Positions 15,058 to 22,339 of a stretch of 23,326 bases of DNA are shown here, one piece after another. The position numbers and the translations under genes are program-made. The DNA is from an uncultured Pseudomonadota bacterium (GTDB taxonomy: Bacteria; Pseudomonadota; Alphaproteobacteria; Rs-D84). Each line of letters starts with the position of its first letter. The stretch's first letter is position 1. The DNA lies in NCBI GenBank assembly GCA_947306185.1, contig CAMZFU010000014.1, positions 1 through 23,326 of the forward strand. Reading direction: 5' to 3'. Under the pieces are notes generated by a model. That model searched no databases and had not been told where the DNA came from. It was given only the letters and a program-made list of their open reading frames with translations.

Positions 15058-15591
15058 TTATTTTGCAACGACGACCATGGCTGTACGCAGTACAGTATCC
15101 CCAATCATATACCCGGTTTGCATTTCTTCAACAATGGTATTTGATACTGTACCTTCTGGGGCATCCACGACCTGAATCGCATTATGCAACATTGGATTCA
15201 ACGGCTGCCCCACAGATTTTATTTTGGTAATTCCCAATTCGGCAAACGAAGATTTTAACGCCAAATCCAACGATTTTATCCCTTCATCATTTGGCGTATG
15301 CTTTAATGCTGCATCCACTGCATCCATCACCGGCAAAATCTTTTCAAGAACTGATATTACACGGATTCGCGCACGCGATTCCGCATCCAACACGGCACGG
15401 CGACGAGTATTCTCTAATTCCGCCGCGGTACGCAGATATTTATCTTGGGTTTCAGCCAATGCCACGGTCAATTCTTTGATTTTAACCTCTTCTGGCGATT
15501 CGGTAATGGCATCCACACTATCGTTCGGTGCCATTGCCTTTTCTGCGTCTTTTACGGACACAGATTCAACTTTTACTTCTTTATCTTCCAT
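15058..15591 (-). CDS. grpE: Nucleotide exchange factor GrpE
   Basis: Co-chaperone that releases ADP from DnaK. The 177-aa protein has an acidic N-terminus and a long helix rich in charged residues (about 35-80) containing D-K-Y-L-R-T-A-A-E-L-E-N-T-R-R-R, the hallmark of GrpE. It continues with I-L-P-V-M-D-A-V-D-A-A-L and the beta domain N-P-M-L-H-N-A-I, V-V-E-E-M-Q-T-G-Y-M-I-G-D-T-V-L-R-T-A-M-V-V-V (with I for the first V). Length is near the usual 180-200 aa. It follows tpiA by 18 bases on the same strand, an unusual pairing; dnaK and dnaJ are not in the window. The ribosome binding site is weak (AAAGA). Confidence 0.96.
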   Translation of the reverse strand: MEDKEVKVESVSVKDAEKAMAPNDSVDAITESPEEVKIKELTVALAETQDKYLRTAAELENTRRRAVLDAESRARIRVISVLEKILPVMDAVDAALKHTPNDEGIKSLDLALKSSFAELGITKIKSVGQPLNPMLHNAIQVVDAPEGTVSNTIVEEMQTGYMIGDTVLRTAMVVVAK

Positions 15592-15609
15592 AACGTCATC
15601 TTTATTTTG

Positions 15610-16317
15610 TTATTTTACAGTTTCTATTATAGGTACAAATTCGCCAGGTTTCAAGGACGCGCCCCCAACTAATACCCCAGAAACATTCTTAATCGCCACA
15701 ATACCGGCAACATTTCCCGCATTTACACTTGCACCGTACAAAATCGGTGTTCCCCCAAGGCCCATATACGATAATGTATCCGCAATAGCCCCATGGGCTT
15801 CGGCAATTTCTTCGGAATCCGGTGTAATACCTGCACCAATCGCCCAGCGTGGTTCGTATGCAATAATGATATCACCATGCACATCTTCTGGCACAGATTC
15901 GCGTACCCCCGAAGTAATAATATCAAAGGTTTTGCCGGACCGTTTTTCTTCCATTGTTTCGCCAACACATATGATTGGTGTTATACCGTTTTCCAATGCC
16001 ATTTGCGCCTTGGCACGGACAATATCGTTTGTTTCATCATGATACATACGACGTTCACTGTGACCAACAATAACATATTTTACGCCGACCTCGGCCAGCA
16101 TTGCGGCCGAAACTTCGCCGGTGTATGCGCCACGTTCGTGGGTACTTACATCTTGGGCACCAATTTGTACAACATCATTAGATTTCACATCCAACATAGT
16201 ATAAGGTACACACAAAATGACTTTATTTTCTGTTTCAACGGTCGATAATTCGCTCATTATTTCATTTAATGTCGCATGCGACCCGTTCATTTTCCAATTT
16301 CCTGCAATTATTTTCAT
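15610..16317 (-). CDS. tpiA: Triosephosphate isomerase
   Basis: Interconverts dihydroxyacetone phosphate and glyceraldehyde 3-phosphate. The ATG at 16317 gives 235 aa starting M-K-I-I-A-G-N-W-K-M-N-G and has AAAGGA upstream; an in-frame GTG at 16347 is rejected. Catalytic residues are Lys9 (G-N-W-K-M-N), His86 (V-G-H-S-E-R-R) and Glu155 (A-Y-E-P-R-W-A-I-G-A-G; the position after E-P is usually Val, here Arg). The phosphate-binding ends are Y-G-A-S-V (194-198) and V-L-V-G-G-A-S-L (215-222). Slightly shorter than the usual 250 aa but complete. First gene of a probable tpiA-grpE unit, divergent from ppiD. Confidence 0.97.
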   Translation of the reverse strand: MKIIAGNWKMNGSHATLNEIMSELSTVETENKVILCVPYTMLDVKSNDVVQIGAQDVSTHERGAYTGEVSAAMLAEVGVKYVIVGHSERRMYHDETNDIVRAKAQMALENGITPIICVGETMEEKRSGKTFDIITSGVRESVPEDVHGDIIIAYEPRWAIGAGITPDSEEIAEAHGAIADTLSYMGLGGTPILYGASVNAGNVAGIVAIKNVSGVLVGGASLKPGEFVPIIETVK

Positions 16318-16335
16318 TTTTTTTCCTTTTTTCCG

Positions 16336-16365
16336 TTGCATTTTCACACGATATTTTGCTATGTT
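16336..16365 (+). promoter_or_regulatory. Promoter of the ppiD-like gene
   Basis: TTGCAT (16336-16341), 18-base spacer, TATGTT (16360-16365), in the gap between the divergent tpiA and ppiD starts. No equally good promoter was found for tpiA on the other strand. Confidence 0.45.
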
Positions 16366-16383
16366 ATCGCAAAAGGGGATAAA

Positions 16384-17793
16384 ATGCTAGAATATTTACG
16401 TAACGCGGCAGATAAACCTGTCGCAAAGATTTTGATGGGAATTCTTATCTTTTCATTTGTCGGATGGGGTGTTGCCGAATGGGTATTTGGTCTTACATCT
16501 TCGGACACGACGATTATGCGCGTTGGTGGTGAAAAGATATCAATTAATCAATATAACTCTATGAAATCCAACGAACTGGCCAAATTGCCACGTGAAGAAC
16601 AACGGACACTTTATACTGATCCGACCGCAATGGCTACGTTCCAAGATAAAGTTGTCAAAGAAATCGCAAAGATTAAACGTATGGAACGTCATGCCGAAGA
16701 TTTGGGTTATGTTGTATCTGATCATAAAATTGCGGATGATATTCGCGCCGTTCCGCAATTCCAGGAAAACGGAAAGTTTTCTTCGGCGGCATACGACATC
16801 GTTTTACAAAATTCTGGTCTAACCGAATCGGACGTTATCGGCGATTTTCGTATGAAGACATTAAATAAAATGGTGCAAACACCAATTGATACTGAATTAA
16901 AGACACCACGTTTTGTCACATTGGCAACATACAATGCCCGTAACGCATCACGCAATATTGATTTAGCAACGGTAAAATTTGCTGATTTCAAAACGGCAAC
17001 CCCAACCGAAGAAGAATTGCGTGAATTCTATAAAAAGAACCCACACCGTATTCCAGAAACACGTGATGTTTCATACGTTATGATTAGTGCAGAAATGGAT
17101 AAACCCGATGAATATGAAAAGGGATTGAAATCTGCCCAAAAATTAGAAGATGATATTATTGCTGGTGACACTTTGGCCGAGGCCGCAAAAAAGCACGATG
17201 CAAAATACAAACAACACAATAATATATCTTCGGCAAAATTGCCAGATGATAAAAATATTGATGATGCGATGATTAAACGCGTATTCAGTATGGATGAAGG
17301 TGCAGAAAGTGAACTTATTGAAACCAAAGAAGGATTCATTATCGTCCGTATTGATAAAATCACCGCCGAACATGATGCTGAATTCGATTCGGTCAAAAAA
17401 GATTTGGCAACCGAATGGACACGCGCCGAACAACGCAAATCTGCGTATGTTCGCGCAAATGAATTGTTGGTTGATTTGAACAAAAACGGTAAATTGGACA
17501 AAGGTAAAAATATAACCGTGTCGCGGACTGATGGTGCAACACCAAACGTATTGACCGCGGCGTTCCATAACAACATTGGTGATAATTCAATTATTGAAGA
17601 AGCAGATGCGTTTTATGTTATACATATTGCCAACGAAAAGATTCCGACCGTTGACGATAAAAAGGTGGACGCATTAAAAGACGAAGTGGCAAAAATGTCT
17701 GCGGAACAAATCCGTGCGGATTATGATGCGTACCTTGAACGCGAATATCCAATAAAGATAAATGAAAAAACATATAATCGTTTCGTAAGATAA
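16384..17793 (+). CDS. PpiD/SurA-like periplasmic folding factor, membrane-anchored
   Basis: A 469-aa protein. It has a short cytoplasmic start (M-L-E-Y-L-R-N-A-A-D-K-P), one transmembrane helix (about 14-36) ending W-G-V-A-E-W-V-F-G, and a large periplasmic part. This is the PpiD layout: an N-terminal SurA-like helical chaperone region (about 45-210, including Y-N-S-M-K and F-Q-D-K-V-V), then a parvulin-like region beginning R-D-V-S-Y-V-M-I (about 255-360), where the usual active-site pattern of parvulins is weak. It may therefore be mainly a chaperone. AAGGGGAT precedes the ATG at 16384, and earlier in-frame starts overlap tpiA and are rejected. A PpiD-type gene divergent from tpiA is a familiar alphaproteobacterial arrangement. 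A strong terminator follows. Confidence 0.85.
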   Translation: MLEYLRNAADKPVAKILMGILIFSFVGWGVAEWVFGLTSSDTTIMRVGGEKISINQYNSMKSNELAKLPREEQRTLYTDPTAMATFQDKVVKEIAKIKRMERHAEDLGYVVSDHKIADDIRAVPQFQENGKFSSAAYDIVLQNSGLTESDVIGDFRMKTLNKMVQTPIDTELKTPRFVTLATYNARNASRNIDLATVKFADFKTATPTEEELREFYKKNPHRIPETRDVSYVMISAEMDKPDEYEKGLKSAQKLEDDIIAGDTLAEAAKKHDAKYKQHNNISSAKLPDDKNIDDAMIKRVFSMDEGAESELIETKEGFIIVRIDKITAEHDAEFDSVKKDLATEWTRAEQRKSAYVRANELLVDLNKNGKLDKGKNITVSRTDGATPNVLTAAFHNNIGDNSIIEEADAFYVIHIANEKIPTVDDKKVDALKDEVAKMSAEQIRADYDAYLEREYPIKINEKTYNRFVR

Positions 17794-17812
17794 ATGATTA
17801 TTGATAATTAAT

Positions 17813-17839
17813 AAACGGGGCCAAATACCCCGTTTTTTT
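17813..17839 (+). terminator. Intrinsic terminator after the ppiD-like gene
   Basis: AAACGGGG / CCCCGTTT with a 7-base loop, followed by a run of seven T (17833-17839). Confidence 0.92.
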
Positions 17840-17882
17840 ACTAAATCCACTTATGTGTTATTACAATGGCGTTTTCTTGTAT

Positions 17883-18179
17883 TTAGCGGCCCTCATACGT
17901 TTTTCCATTTCTTTCCTGTATTTTTTTCTGTTCTTCTTCGTATTTGTGCCAGTAATATATAGTATTTTTTGCACCAACCCCAATACCGATAGCACACGGT
18001 ATAGTCATCGCAGCAAATAAAGGTCTCCACCCTTTTACAAATGCTTGTGAAGGTGTTTTATCTACAAGACCAGGAACCACCCATGTCGCAGCAAGGACGA
18101 CTGCAAGTACACTACTAAGCGTCGCATTTGTTTGGGCTCTGTTTTTGTATTCTTCTGCCATATAATTATCATTGCTCAT
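17883..18179 (-). CDS. Small two-helix membrane protein, unknown function
   Basis: A 98-aa protein not recognised as any family. It has a polar N-terminus (about 18 residues), a first hydrophobic helix (about 20-38), a loop with Lys/Thr/Ser/Trp, a second hydrophobic stretch (about 53-70), and a charged, Glu/Lys/Gln-rich tail. It could be a small inner-membrane protein with both ends in the cytoplasm. GAGG precedes the ATG at suitable distance. It stands alone, with a near-perfect sigma-70 promoter overlapped by an operator-like palindrome, so it looks strongly but conditionally expressed. Confidence 0.7.
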   Translation of the reverse strand: MSNDNYMAEEYKNRAQTNATLSSVLAVVLAATWVVPGLVDKTPSQAFVKGWRPLFAAMTIPCAIGIGVGAKNTIYYWHKYEEEQKKIQERNGKTYEGR

Positions 18180-18197
18180 TTTCTGCCTCTTTAGATT

Positions 18198-18236
18198 ATT
18201 CTATACTAGAATATAGCCCATTTTTTATTTTGTCAA
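18198..18236 (-). promoter_or_regulatory. Promoter with overlapping operator-like palindrome for the 98-aa gene
   Basis: Minus-strand TTGACA (18236-18231), 17-base spacer, TATTCT (18213-18208). The palindrome ATTCTA-TAC-TAGAAT (18198-18212) covers most of the -10 and the expected transcription start. This is the layout of a repressor site; the regulator is unknown. Confidence 0.55.
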
Positions 18237-18300
18237 GCAATTTGTGTTACCAGTATGCATTCCTGATATATTTCTAACTTTGACAACTTTTTGAAAATAG

Positions 18301-18326
18301 CACAAAAACACACCTGTTTGTGTTTT
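18301..18326 (-). terminator. Probable terminator after the thyX downstream gene
   Basis: Minus-strand AAAACACA / TGTGTTTT (18326-18305) with a 6-base loop, running into T-rich sequence ending TTTTTG. The stem is AT-rich and hence weak. It lies 27 bases beyond the stop of the 135-aa gene. Confidence 0.5.
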
Positions 18327-18352
18327 AACAATTATTATATACAATGTTATTT

Positions 18353-18760
18353 TTAACGCATAAACGCACCGACCGTTGTTTTATAAAGTTTTTCCCAAAC
18401 GGTTCCAATTTCACCAACACGGACACCCAAATATAAATTGGCATTATCATCAATTCCAAAATTACCTTTCAGTTGCGGCATAAAAGCGCGCACGGTATCG
18501 TAATTTTTCGCCTCCAATCGCCAAATCGCCCCTGGGGTCATATCGGCCCCCTGATAGATACATAGTTCACCATCCATAAAATACCCACGCGGAATGGTCA
18601 TCAAAAATTTTGGAATATCGTTTGATGCGATACCTTGGTTTTGGAACATCTGTCGATGTGATATATCAGTATTTTCGGGTGCAATCAATAAAGCCCCGCC
18701 GGGCATCATTATGAATGCCCGGCGAACGGTATGAAAAGAATATGCTGATTTTACTTTCAT
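18353..18760 (-). CDS. Uncharacterised 135-aa protein coupled to thyX
   Basis: No family recognised. No signal peptide or membrane helix is visible, so probably cytoplasmic. The protein has several aromatic and Met residues, a Gly/Leu stretch M-P-G-G-A-L-L-I-A-P near residue 20, and W-R-L-E-A-K-N-Y-D-T near the middle, with two Cys-poor halves. Its ATG overlaps the thyX stop codon by one base (TAATG), so translation is almost certainly coupled and it is probably made together with ThyX. Co-transcription suggests a link to nucleotide metabolism, but nothing in the sequence itself says so. Confidence 0.75.
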   Translation of the reverse strand: MKVKSAYSFHTVRRAFIMMPGGALLIAPENTDISHRQMFQNQGIASNDIPKFLMTIPRGYFMDGELCIYQGADMTPGAIWRLEAKNYDTVRAFMPQLKGNFGIDDNANLYLGVRVGEIGTVWEKLYKTTVGAFMR

Positions 18761-20202
18761 TAAACCCGTCGTTTTTCGAAATACCCGGATTGCAAAGCGG
18801 TGACAATATCACGCCCACAGCAACGTGCACCTTCGGGACATTTGCCCATAGACAAACATGGCGGTGTTATGTATTTCAGCAATTTTGCATCATGCCCTAT
18901 TGCATCTGCAAGTTGTTCACGCAAATCACAAGAGAGATGATATATCGCCTCTTGCGCACACCAACATGTGCGTTTGCCTTGTTCGTGAATAAGTGCATTC
19001 AAATCAGCCCGTTTGTCATATTGCACCATCAAACCGTACGGCGCAATCATGGTCATCAAACTTTTTGCAAATTTCGGATCGTTGTATAACGCTTCGTACC
19101 GTTGCATAAATTCATCCGCCGCCGGTTTTAGATTCGCGGCATCCAACAACGGTGGCAAATAAAAGTATCCTGTGAATTTTGGTTCTGAACGTTTAATACT
19201 GCGGTGACGTTGATCCTGACCATATGTTGCACCCACATCAACATGAACACGACTGCGAACATACATCATTGAATTATCCATGGTCTCTGGCGTATATTGC
19301 CAAATATCGTACATATCATGCAGATTAATTTCTTTGAATGCAGCATCATCATAATCATAATCAATTAACTTACATTCTGGATGTGTCTTAACACCCTTGT
19401 ACCCCGGAAAATCTGGCGACCAATCTTCTGTTCTAAGTGAGGAATCTTTGAACATATATGAGATATCACTGGTATTTTTATCAGAATTTTTTGGATCACG
19501 GTTTCTTCTATTTTTTTGGTCTTTCTTGACCAATTCAACAATTTGACCCATAGCATCGCGCATTGGCCGCGTACACGCACCCCGATAAAATGAACCAATG
19601 GCCGACAAATCAATCGTATAATCCAGTGCCGTTGGCGCAATCATAGATATAAACATACGCAATTGTTCTTGGGCAAATTTTGGTGCTTGGTCTTTAATAT
19701 ATTTATCAGATGCATGCGGACGTTCCGCTTTTATCGCATCACGTGCAAGTTTATCTATATATGGTTTACTGTCATGATAAACATCCAAACCGAATTTGAT
19801 GAAATCTGTGATACGGTTAACATCTGATGCCCACAATTCTGGATAGTATGCATAAACAATATTTTCAATTTCGCCCATGTCTGGATTATCATACATCTTG
19901 GAAAAGCGACCCGACCGTTGGTCAGTATTATAAAACGGTGCAGTTAGGTGCAACCCAAACACCACACTGGACACCGGAATACCATCAATATTAAATGTAT
20001 AATAGTTATGTTCCAATGTTGAATGATGTCCCGTTTTAACCAAACGACCTTCGACATCTATGATTTCACCAAGCGGGGGCACCGTTGCGGAATAACACGT
20101 ACGTGCCGCATGAGAAGCCAATGTAATTGGATCTTTATCTGTTGATGCGATTTTCTTTACCGTAATCGGGGATGGATTTTTTGCTTTTTTTACACCTGAC
20201 AT
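18760..20202 (-). CDS. thyX: Long-form ThyX-like FAD-dependent thymidylate synthase
   Basis: ThyX makes dTMP from dUMP using methylene-tetrahydrofolate, FAD and NADPH. This 480-aa protein is about twice the usual 220-250 aa and looks like two ThyX-type halves. The N-terminal half has A-A-R-T-C-Y-S (32-38), T-G-H-H-S-T-L-E-H (57-65) and S-G-R-F (97-100), but the R-H-R position reads L-H-L. The C-terminal half holds Q-D-Q-R-H-R-S-I-K-R-S (329-339), matching the R-H-R-x-x-S FAD/dUMP signature. A Cys cluster near the end (412, 414, 425, 449, 455, 461, 462) could bind a metal. Long divergent ThyX proteins are known in other bacteria, such as chlamydiae. AAGGAAG precedes the ATG and a good promoter lies upstream. 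It is followed by a coupled unknown gene. Activity should be tested before assuming it. Confidence 0.78.
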   Translation of the reverse strand: MSGVKKAKNPSPITVKKIASTDKDPITLASHAARTCYSATVPPLGEIIDVEGRLVKTGHHSTLEHNYYTFNIDGIPVSSVVFGLHLTAPFYNTDQRSGRFSKMYDNPDMGEIENIVYAYYPELWASDVNRITDFIKFGLDVYHDSKPYIDKLARDAIKAERPHASDKYIKDQAPKFAQEQLRMFISMIAPTALDYTIDLSAIGSFYRGACTRPMRDAMGQIVELVKKDQKNRRNRDPKNSDKNTSDISYMFKDSSLRTEDWSPDFPGYKGVKTHPECKLIDYDYDDAAFKEINLHDMYDIWQYTPETMDNSMMYVRSRVHVDVGATYGQDQRHRSIKRSEPKFTGYFYLPPLLDAANLKPAADEFMQRYEALYNDPKFAKSLMTMIAPYGLMVQYDKRADLNALIHEQGKRTCWCAQEAIYHLSCDLREQLADAIGHDAKLLKYITPPCLSMGKCPEGARCCGRDIVTALQSGYFEKRRV

Positions 20203-20231
20203 TTATACTTCCTTTTTGTTATGTTCACAAA

Positions 20232-20260
20232 ATTATAATTTGTATAAATGTCAAATGCAA
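20232..20260 (-). promoter_or_regulatory. Promoter of thyX
   Basis: Minus-strand TTGCAT (20260-20255), 17-base spacer, perfect TATAAT (20237-20232), 29 bases before the ATG. Confidence 0.6.
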
Positions 20261-20269
20261 GGATAAAAA

Positions 20270-21436
20270 CTACTGTTCCAAAACCTTAATCCCCGGCAAT
20301 TCACGACCTTCAATAAACTCTAAAAATGCGCCACCACCGGTTGAAACATATGTTATATCATCCATCACACCGCACGCATCCAATGCCGCCACCGTATCAC
20401 CCCCACCAACGATACTGTGTAACCGGCCATTACGGGTATTCTCCGCAATCGCACGCGCAATTGCAAATGACCCATGCGACCATGTCGGCATCCATTCCGC
20501 CATACCAACGGTACCGTTCCAAATAACGGTTGCGGCCTGCCCTATCTCAATCACATCACGTTCCGCCGTTTTTGGACCACCGTCAATAATAACATCGGTA
20601 TCGGCAATATCATTCATATCTTTATCGGTGCGTGGCGCATTGGGTTCAAATACGGGACCCACGCCCTTGTCCAACGGCACCAACAAACGGCAATTATTAT
20701 CCGCGGCATATTTCATAATTTCCAATGCATTATCTTTTTGGTCCGGTTCATATAGTGAATTACCAACCTTTTCACCCAATGCATAATTAAATGTTGTCCC
20801 AAGTGCACCACCAACAATTACCGTATCCGAAAGTTTTATCAATGCACGCAACACACCAATTTTGGTTGAAACCTTGGACCCCGCAACGATGGACAAAACA
20901 GGGTGTTTTGGATTTTCCATGACACGTGTAATATTTTCAATTTCACTTGTCAACAACATTCCTGCATACGATGGCAAATATTCCGTAACACCAACAGTGC
21001 TTGCATGCGCACGATGTGAAACAGCGAATGCGTCATTTACAAATAAATCAAAACCATTGGCCAATTGTTTTGCAAATTCGGCATCGTTTGCTTCTTCGCC
21101 TGGATAGAAACGCACATTTTCCAACAGCACCACATCCCCATCTTTCATGTTGCCCAAAAAATCTTTATTCAAACAATCTTCTATTAACGGCAATTTCATA
21201 TATTCCGCAACCCCACGCAGTGAATATTTCATATCACGTATTCCCTTTGGCCGCCCCAGGTGCGAAACAATCGCAACACGCGCACCCGCGTCACGCAAGA
21301 ATTCTATTGTTGGCATACTGCGTTCAATACGGAACCCCTCGGTAATTTTTCCATCTAAAATCTGAACATTAAAATCATCACGCAGTAATACATATTTTCC
21401 ACGTAAAGACAATCCACTTAAATCACGCAGTTTCAT
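20270..21436 (-). CDS. pgk: Phosphoglycerate kinase
   Basis: Transfers the acyl phosphate of 1,3-bisphosphoglycerate to ADP. The 388-aa protein is just under the usual 390-400. Motifs in order: L-L-R-D-D-F-N-V (substrate binding, usually R-x-D-x-N-V-P), V-S-H-L-G-R-P, L-L-E-N-V-R-F-Y-P-G-E-E, N-D-A-F-A-V-S-H-R-A-H-A-S-T, G-S-K-V-S-T-K (nucleotide site), G-G-A-L-G-T-T-F, I-W-N-G-T-V-G-M-A-E (usually W-N-G-P-M-G) and G-G-G-D-T-V-A-A near the end. AAAGGAG lies at good distance from the ATG. It follows the 63-aa orphan by 30 bases and probably shares its promoter. Confidence 0.97.
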   Translation of the reverse strand: MKLRDLSGLSLRGKYVLLRDDFNVQILDGKITEGFRIERSMPTIEFLRDAGARVAIVSHLGRPKGIRDMKYSLRGVAEYMKLPLIEDCLNKDFLGNMKDGDVVLLENVRFYPGEEANDAEFAKQLANGFDLFVNDAFAVSHRAHASTVGVTEYLPSYAGMLLTSEIENITRVMENPKHPVLSIVAGSKVSTKIGVLRALIKLSDTVIVGGALGTTFNYALGEKVGNSLYEPDQKDNALEIMKYAADNNCRLLVPLDKGVGPVFEPNAPRTDKDMNDIADTDVIIDGGPKTAERDVIEIGQAATVIWNGTVGMAEWMPTWSHGSFAIARAIAENTRNGRLHSIVGGGDTVAALDACGVMDDITYVSTGGGAFLEFIEGRELPGIKVLEQ

Positions 21437-21466
21437 TTTTTCTCCTTTCAGTATTTTTAACGACTT

Positions 21467-21658
21467 TTATGCACCGTATTCACGATTTGGTTTTGGCATA
21501 ATAAAATATTGTGAGACATAATCCTTTGAGCAGCACGGCCGTGGCTGATTTAATGCACGACACAACGCAAAAAACGCATTTGCACTAATTTCTAGTGAAT
21601 GATTAACAAAAACAATCGGTTTTACTTTTATGTGCTCTGAAACCAGATTTTCCGTCAT
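21467..21658 (-). CDS. Small orphan protein upstream of pgk (63 aa)
   Basis: Not recognised. The ATG at 21658 is chosen because AAGGAAG precedes it; an upstream in-frame TTG at 21682 lies within the leader just after the promoter. The product is 63 aa with no membrane helix, and has the pair P-C-C-S in a Pro-rich middle and a polar Pro/Asn/Arg tail. A near-consensus promoter drives it, and pgk starts 30 bases after its stop with no terminator between. It may be a leader-type gene of the pgk unit or an independent small protein. Confidence 0.6.
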   Translation of the reverse strand: MTENLVSEHIKVKPIVFVNHSLEISANAFFALCRALNQPRPCCSKDYVSQYFIMPKPNREYGA

Positions 21659-21684
21659 TTTAACTTCCTTTTTCAAACGCAAAA

Positions 21685-21713
21685 ATTGTATAAAAAAAGC
21701 AATAAAATGTCAA
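21685..21713 (-). promoter_or_regulatory. Strong promoter of the 63-aa gene and pgk
   Basis: Minus-strand consensus TTGACA (21713-21708), 17-base spacer, TACAAT (21690-21685). The -35 overlaps the last codons of rnhB. Confidence 0.7.
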
Positions 21714-22330
21714 GACTCGTTGCTGGTTTTCCGTGCATTCCTAACCGGGCCAAATGTTTTCCGATGGTGCGGTGTTACGCCATATTTTTCAATTGCACGC
21801 AAATGTTCTGCGGTCGGATACCCCGCATTTTTATCCCAACCATATTCCGGAAATTGCGCCGACAATTCGTGCATAATTTTGTCACGCGTTTCCTTGGCAA
21901 TAATGGATGCCGCCGCAATAGACAATGATTTCGCATCACCCTTAATCACCGCAGTTCCTGTAAGATTTTTTGGCACACGGTTGCCGTCAATTAAACATGT
22001 ATCTGGGCGTTTTGCCAAACCAGCCACGGCACGTTCCATCGCACACATAGATGCCCACAGGATATTTAATTCGTCTATTTCCGATGGGCTACATTCGCCA
22101 GTCGCCCAGATTGTATTTTTTGTAATCCAATCGTACGCAATTGCGCGTTGATGTGCGGACATTTTTTTAGAATCACGTATAGCAACTGGTATTTCAATAT
22201 CACGATTTGGGAAAATCACCGCGGCTGCAACAACCGGTCCACAAAGCGGCCCCCTGCCCGCTTCATCTACGCCAGCGATATATTTTGCACCTGTTTCGTG
22301 TTCAATTGAAAAATCTGCAACCGTTACCAT
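21710..22330 (-). CDS. rnhB: Ribonuclease HII
   Basis: Cleaves RNA in RNA-DNA hybrids and removes single ribonucleotides from DNA. The 206-aa protein has the full metal-binding set: Asp22 and Glu23 in G-V-D-E-A-G-R-G-P-L-C-G-P-V, Asp115 in C-L-I-D-G-N and Asp132 in K-G-D-A-K-S-L-S-I-A-A-A-S-I-I-A-K. The conserved A-G-Y-P-T-A-E-H-L and H-H-R-K-T-F-G-P-V follow near the end. The stop is TGA. The ATG at 22330 lies nine bases after the transglycosylase stop and lacks a good ribosome binding site, so it is probably translationally coupled. Confidence 0.97.
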   Translation of the reverse strand: MVTVADFSIEHETGAKYIAGVDEAGRGPLCGPVVAAAVIFPNRDIEIPVAIRDSKKMSAHQRAIAYDWITKNTIWATGECSPSEIDELNILWASMCAMERAVAGLAKRPDTCLIDGNRVPKNLTGTAVIKGDAKSLSIAAASIIAKETRDKIMHELSAQFPEYGWDKNAGYPTAEHLRAIEKYGVTPHHRKTFGPVRNARKTSNES

Positions 22331-22339
22331 AACACACCA

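Noticed and set aside
15224..16042. A 272-codon plus-strand frame opposite grpE and tpiA
   Set aside because: Long only because of codon bias of the opposite strand; Ser/Thr/Ile-rich composition and no recognisable domain, while both minus-strand genes are certain.
17028..17576. A 182-codon minus-strand frame inside the ppiD-like gene
   Set aside because: Shadow frame with Ser/Leu/Phe-rich random composition; the plus-strand gene has a proper start, membrane helix and terminator.
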